Part shown: positions 5,231 through 5,508 of the stretch, in pieces | Numbering within the stretch: the first letter of the stretch is position 1 | Layout: every line of letters starts with the position of its first letter | Source of the DNA: Candidatus Woesearchaeota archaeon | GTDB lineage: Archaea > Nanobdellota > Nanobdellia > Woesearchaeales > SM23-78 | NCBI GenBank assembly: GCA_019322375.1 | Contig: JAHWIP010000071.1 | Span: 1 to 5,508, forward strand | DNA length: 5,508 bases | Reading direction: 5' to 3' | The notes under the pieces: generated by a model | What the model was told of the DNA's origin: nothing | The model's input: only the letters and a program-made list of their open reading frames with translations | Database searches by the model: none | Translations under genes and position numbers: made by a program

Positions 5231-5508
5231 ATGTCTCAGATAGATTTTGCAGGTGCTCTGTGGAAAAAACAAGAAGGGCACATGGAAGAAAGGGAAAATT
5301 ATATTGGCAGGTTTAATGCATTTCAGGATGTTTTTGATTATTTTCAAGCAGGGCAGACTGTTGCTCAAATAGCATGCGGGAGTATTCTTGAAGACTTGTT
5401 TCTTACAATGGAAAGAGTAGGAAGAAAAGGAAGAATAATTTTAATTGATGAAGATCCAGCATTTGTGTATAACAGAGTATCAGAGATTCTTGGTAAGGAA
5501 AATCTTCC
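5231..5508 (+). CDS. Probable class I SAM-dependent methyltransferase, N-terminal part
   Basis: The frame is open from the ATG at 5231 to the window edge, giving 92 full codons of an unfinished gene. After a helical N-terminal segment (about 1-40) comes a Rossmann-type start. Strand VAQIACGS (44-51) stands where methyltransferases have motif I (VLDIGCGxG). It is followed by a helix and then GRIILIDEDP (67-76), where D73 matches the acidic residue that binds the SAM ribose. Motif I is degenerate: the second glycine is replaced in ACGSIL, and the usual Asp is Q46. SAM binding is therefore likely but not certain, and the substrate-binding part lies outside the window. An NAD(P)-binding Rossmann protein is a less likely alternative. 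The start is supported by the TATA box about 26 bp upstream. Confidence 0.55.
   Translation, partial: MSQIDFAGALWKKQEGHMEERENYIGRFNAFQDVFDYFQAGQTVAQIACGSILEDLFLTMERVGRKGRIILIDEDPAFVYNRVSEILGKENL

Overview
The window reads as an AT-rich, gene-dense archaeal segment with every supported gene on the + strand. The archaeal assignment rests on an archaeal/eukaryal-type elongation factor 2 with an intact diphthamide-site loop, a short FKBP with an insert-in-flap domain, TATA-box-like promoters about 26 bp ahead of start codons (several implying leaderless mRNAs), and oligo-T terminators. The compact layout and a Cys-rich lipoprotein of a style I associate with uncultured small-genome archaea make a DPANN-type lineage (for example Woesearchaeota or Pacearchaeota) a reasonable guess. 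The lineage is inference; nothing here fixes it.

Layout. (1) Bases 1-162 hold the 3' end of an unidentified gene with no intact start in the window. Its stop overlaps the next start (ATGA). (2) 159-530 encodes a MazG-like nucleotide pyrophosphohydrolase. It is followed after 12 nt by (3) the translation factor aEF-2 (543-2729), and the two look like one operon closed by a T-rich terminator. (4) 2806-3834 is a stand-alone, cytosolic GHKL/histidine-kinase-type ATPase with its own TATA box and probably a leaderless mRNA. (5) 3933-4361 is an FKBP-type peptidyl-prolyl isomerase/chaperone with a short leader and a Shine-Dalgarno (SD) site, followed by T-tracts. (6) 4475-5128 is a secreted lipoprotein with 20 cysteines after its lipobox and a Kazal-like C-terminal module. 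It is preceded by a 9-codon mini-ORF that starts where its promoter would begin transcription. (7) 5231 to the window end is the start of a probable class I SAM-dependent methyltransferase, also predicted leaderless.

How the genes relate. Housekeeping functions dominate: nucleotide-pool cleaning, ribosome translocation and protein folding. The kinase-like ATPase, lipoprotein and methyltransferase each seem to have their own promoter, so no shared pathway is evident. No RNA gene, CRISPR array, transposon or integrase was seen, and no stretch over 300 bases lacks a gene. I do not see a convincing new multi-gene system. The points most worth a second look are the codon-usage switch inside the EF-2 gene, the leaderless mini-ORF coupled to the lipoprotein, the modular Cys-rich lipoprotein itself, and the kinase-like ATPase without a recognisable phospho-acceptor domain.
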